A DNA stretch of 64,000 nt from Candidatus Melainabacteria bacterium (lineage in GTDB: Bacteria; Cyanobacteriota; Vampirovibrionia; Obscuribacterales; Obscuribacteraceae): assembly GCA_003963305.1 (NCBI GenBank), contig RXJR01000006.1:62001-126000 (forward strand), in the 5' to 3' direction. Each line of letters starts with the position of its first letter. The first letter of the stretch is position 1. A model generated the notes under the pieces. It was not told the DNA's origin. It worked only from the letters and a program-made list of their open reading frames with translations, and ran no database searches. Of the stretch, positions 62,117 through 64,000 are shown piece after piece. A program made the translations under genes and the position numbers.

Positions 62117-62892
62117 AAAAGTTTATTTCCATTATCATTCTAGCAACGGCTGTCGTCGCACATCAGGCTGCAGCACAAGAAGCCTCACATGGACTTAAAT
62201 CCACGAATAACCCAATTAGGAATAACCCAATCATCACCAATAACCCAATCACCAATCACGCGATCGAAAACAACGAAATCCCCAATGGAAAAATACTGAA
62301 TCCATGCACCAAACTTCCAGTTGATATTATCCCGCCCCCAAAAGACCAACCCAATGCACTGGACTTCGTGAAAGACCGCGATCCAGAGCTTTACAACCAG
62401 ATACAAGCAAAAGTATCCGACCCTCGCTATATTGGCGAGTCGGGCAACGTGACTGTTTCCACTCATGACAAAGACGGCAATGTCAACGGCTGCGTCTTCA
62501 TTCAAAACGTTCCATACTGGGAATCCGGACCGGCAGCGCAAGCGCTTTTCGACGTAAACAAAGAACTGGCAAAGGTCGGCAAAAAACTGGAGACCGATCC
62601 TCTCAACGGCGCCGGAAGAACGCTCGCGCAGGAAGAGGCAATAGCGTGGCGCAATTCAGGAGTACACGCAAAAGTCGGCAAATCGAATCATGGGTTTGGC
62701 AACGCAATCGACTTCAAAGACAACCCTGATCCCAAAGTGAAAGTGCAAATTTATGACGATCCATTTGTCAATGCAACACTGCATGCGCGTGGATGGCGAC
62801 AGGGGGACTCGAGGGGTCCGATAAAAAACGACTTTCATCACTGGAGCTTCGTCGGTCCGGGTGCCGCGCAAGATGGTCAGCCCTCGCAATAA
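62095..62892 (+). CDS. M15-type D-Ala-D-Ala carboxypeptidase-like, secreted
   Basis: 265 residues from GTG 62095, overlapping the previous gene by 22 bases; a GTG at 62107 is also possible. The signal peptide (FISIIILATAVVAHQAAAQ) is followed by an Asn/Pro/Ile repeat (NNPI or NHAI units, about residues 38-65). The C-terminal domain has RTLAQEEAIAWRNSG, KSNHGFGNAIDF (the SxHxxGxAxD zinc site: His and Asp) and DFHHWSF (the third ligand and catalytic base region), as in VanY/DacB-type M15 peptidases. It probably cleaves peptidoglycan stem peptides outside the cytoplasm. Confidence 0.82.
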   Translation: MVFLVGLEKFISIIILATAVVAHQAAAQEASHGLKSTNNPIRNNPIITNNPITNHAIENNEIPNGKILNPCTKLPVDIIPPPKDQPNALDFVKDRDPELYNQIQAKVSDPRYIGESGNVTVSTHDKDGNVNGCVFIQNVPYWESGPAAQALFDVNKELAKVGKKLETDPLNGAGRTLAQEEAIAWRNSGVHAKVGKSNHGFGNAIDFKDNPDPKVKVQIYDDPFVNATLHARGWRQGDSRGPIKNDFHHWSFVGPGAAQDGQPSQ

Positions 62893-63027
62893 AGACTACG
62901 CTTCAATGAGCAAGGGCACGCGAGCTGACTCAATTCACTCACTAAACCCCAGAGCGAATGTTTGTGACTGATCTCGATCTGCAACCTAAAAGCTTCGGCA
63001 AGCAGCTGCTACGATCTCTCTATTGCC

Positions 63028-63654
63028 TCAGCCGCAACCGCCACAGAAAGCGCTCGCAGCATCAAGCTGGTAGTTCACTGGAACTTTGTCAATGAACACA
63101 TTCTGAACAAATGCGGTTTGCTTGCCAGTAACACAGTTACCATCCAACTCGAAATCTATTTCGGTCAACGTAGCGCCTGCAGGGACTCCGCTAGATCCGC
63201 CGGTCACCAACAGAAACTGATTTCCTTGTCTAAACAGACCGCCGTTGGCGACGGTACAGAAACTAAAATGTTCAGTCTGTCCATCCGTCCAAAAGACATC
63301 GACTCCGAAGTTCGCAACCGGTGCAGGATCTGTACCCAACCCGGTGACAGTAAATTGAATCGTCTTCTTCAGCCTTGTGCAGTCAACGCCTCTAATGCCG
63401 GCTAAGGCGTAAGTTGAGTCGCAGCAGAACGGCTGCGTGACCTGCAATTGAGCGCCAAATCCCTTTCCTGTTACGTTCAAAATCTGGGCGCTGGCTTCGT
63501 TACCGTCACAACAATTGGTAAACAGATCACCCAGTTCATAATGCCCGTCACGAAACGGAGCATGAACGTGTAAGAGATTTTTGTGACCAGCGAAACTGGG
63601 CTGCGCCGATAAGACAGTTGATAGGGCTGCTACGGCAATCGATATGTTCTTCAT
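63028..63654 (-). CDS. Cys-rich secreted protein, unknown function
   Basis: 208 residues from ATG 63654, preceded by AAGGGGTTTT on the minus strand (the frame extends to 63699). The signal peptide KNISIAVAALSTVLSAQPSFAG ends near residue 24. The mature protein has about ten Cys (LFTNCCDGN, PFCCDSTY, GVDCTRLKK, FSFCTVAN, DGNCVTGK and FCGGCG), which probably form disulfides, with beta-rich segments such as VANFGVDVFWTDGQTEHFSF. No family recognised. Confidence 0.68.
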   Translation of the reverse strand: MKNISIAVAALSTVLSAQPSFAGHKNLLHVHAPFRDGHYELGDLFTNCCDGNEASAQILNVTGKGFGAQLQVTQPFCCDSTYALAGIRGVDCTRLKKTIQFTVTGLGTDPAPVANFGVDVFWTDGQTEHFSFCTVANGGLFRQGNQFLLVTGGSSGVPAGATLTEIDFELDGNCVTGKQTAFVQNVFIDKVPVNYQLDAASAFCGGCG

Positions 63655-63902
63655 AAAACCCCTTGGTAAGACGGTAGGATAGGGACTCCACGTAACCAAG
63701 CCTGTTGACCAGCAGCCCGCATGACAACCGATCGAACTTCCTTAATGCTTATATCAAAGTTTCAGCATACTCATCAATATACGGAACTGCTCGTGCCCGT
63801 TAATTTAATCAACAAATTTGAAAGGCTGGCCCACGATATTTCAATTACCGGATCAGTCGATTACCCTTATCGGTGATTTCTGACTTTGCAATAATAGACA
63901 TC

Positions 63903-64000
63903 ATGACTATCATCAAACCAGCAATAGTTCGCGTGGATGCTTCAACAGTATGCCAGTTGCGATGCACCAGTTGCCCCACAACTGCCGGAGCAATCGACAC
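63903..64000 (+). CDS. Radical SAM protein, N-terminus only
   Basis: The frame starts at ATG 63903 and runs off the window. It begins MTIIKPAIVRVDASTVCQLR and continues CTSCPTT, giving Cys-x3-Cys-x2-Cys, the [4Fe-4S] site of radical SAM enzymes. The reaction and any SPASM-type extension lie outside the window. No strong ribosome site is seen. Confidence 0.7.
   Translation, partial: MTIIKPAIVRVDASTVCQLRCTSCPTTAGAID

Noticed and set aside
1-64000. tRNA, rRNA or transposase genes
   Set aside because: None recognised on either strand by eye; a covariance search could still find a small RNA.

Overview
The window reads as part of a free-living bacterial chromosome with moderate GC, mostly GGAGG-type ribosome sites, many GTG and TTG starts and normal use of all three stop codons. 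Family content (several OmpR-type two-component genes including a receiver-Ser/Thr-kinase fusion, a caspase-like protease, TPR membrane proteins, TadE/TadG-like pilus proteins, very large RHS-like proteins, DUF1521, a MoxR/VWA/DUF5682/DUF4132 operon) would suit a non-photosynthetic relative of Cyanobacteria such as the Obscuribacterales (Vampirovibrionia). That placement is an impression from gene content, not a computed result. I see no rRNA, tRNA, CRISPR array or insertion sequence.

Layout. 1-210: no gene recognised. 0.2-6.2 kb: an M6-like metalloprotease, an overlapping cluster of three unknown, mostly secreted proteins, small ORFs and a GNAT acetyltransferase. 6.3-10.5 kb: a caspase-like protease behind a TPR membrane protein, divergent from a second TPR membrane protein. 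10.6-15.0 kb: a response regulator with two tandem paralogous histidine kinases that have lost complementary parts of the catalytic machinery. 15.0-27.6 kb: an acidic-repeat protein opposite a 3,264-residue RHS/YD-like giant and its smaller partner. 27.7-29.4 kb: a receiver-wHTH-Ser/Thr kinase fusion. 29.6-36.9 kb: three TadE/TadG-like genes (two are a tandem duplication) flanking a divergent histidine kinase/response regulator pair. 37-41 kb: a WGDPH (DUF1521-like) protein with a C-terminal cysteine-peptidase-like domain, and secreted proteins. 41.2-45.7 kb: cytochrome P450, a hipBA module with four operator-like palindromes, a lipoprotein and a lone receiver protein. 45.9-49.9 kb: an S9 (glutamyl-endopeptidase-like) peptidase divergent from a HGSNAT-like membrane acyltransferase. 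50.1-61.0 kb: a tightly overlapping five-gene operon, DUF4132/MolR, MoxR AAA+, DUF5682, VWA and a degenerate SWIM-like protein, followed by a WGR-DUF4253 gene with its own promoter. 61.1-64 kb: also an M15 peptidase, a cysteine-rich secreted protein and the start of a radical SAM gene cut by the window edge.

How the genes may work together. The strongest candidate for a new mechanism is the kinase pair at 11.2-15.0 kb: the first kinase keeps a complete ATP-binding domain but has Glu instead of the phospho-accepting His, while the second keeps the His but lacks the N-box Asn and the G1 box. Together they would make one working kinase feeding the regulator encoded just upstream. The giant protein carries three related zincin-like domains of which only the last keeps HExxH, plus a long five-residue-period repeat. 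The MoxR/VWA operon has the architecture of a multi-component ATP-dependent conflict or chaperone system with no assigned function.
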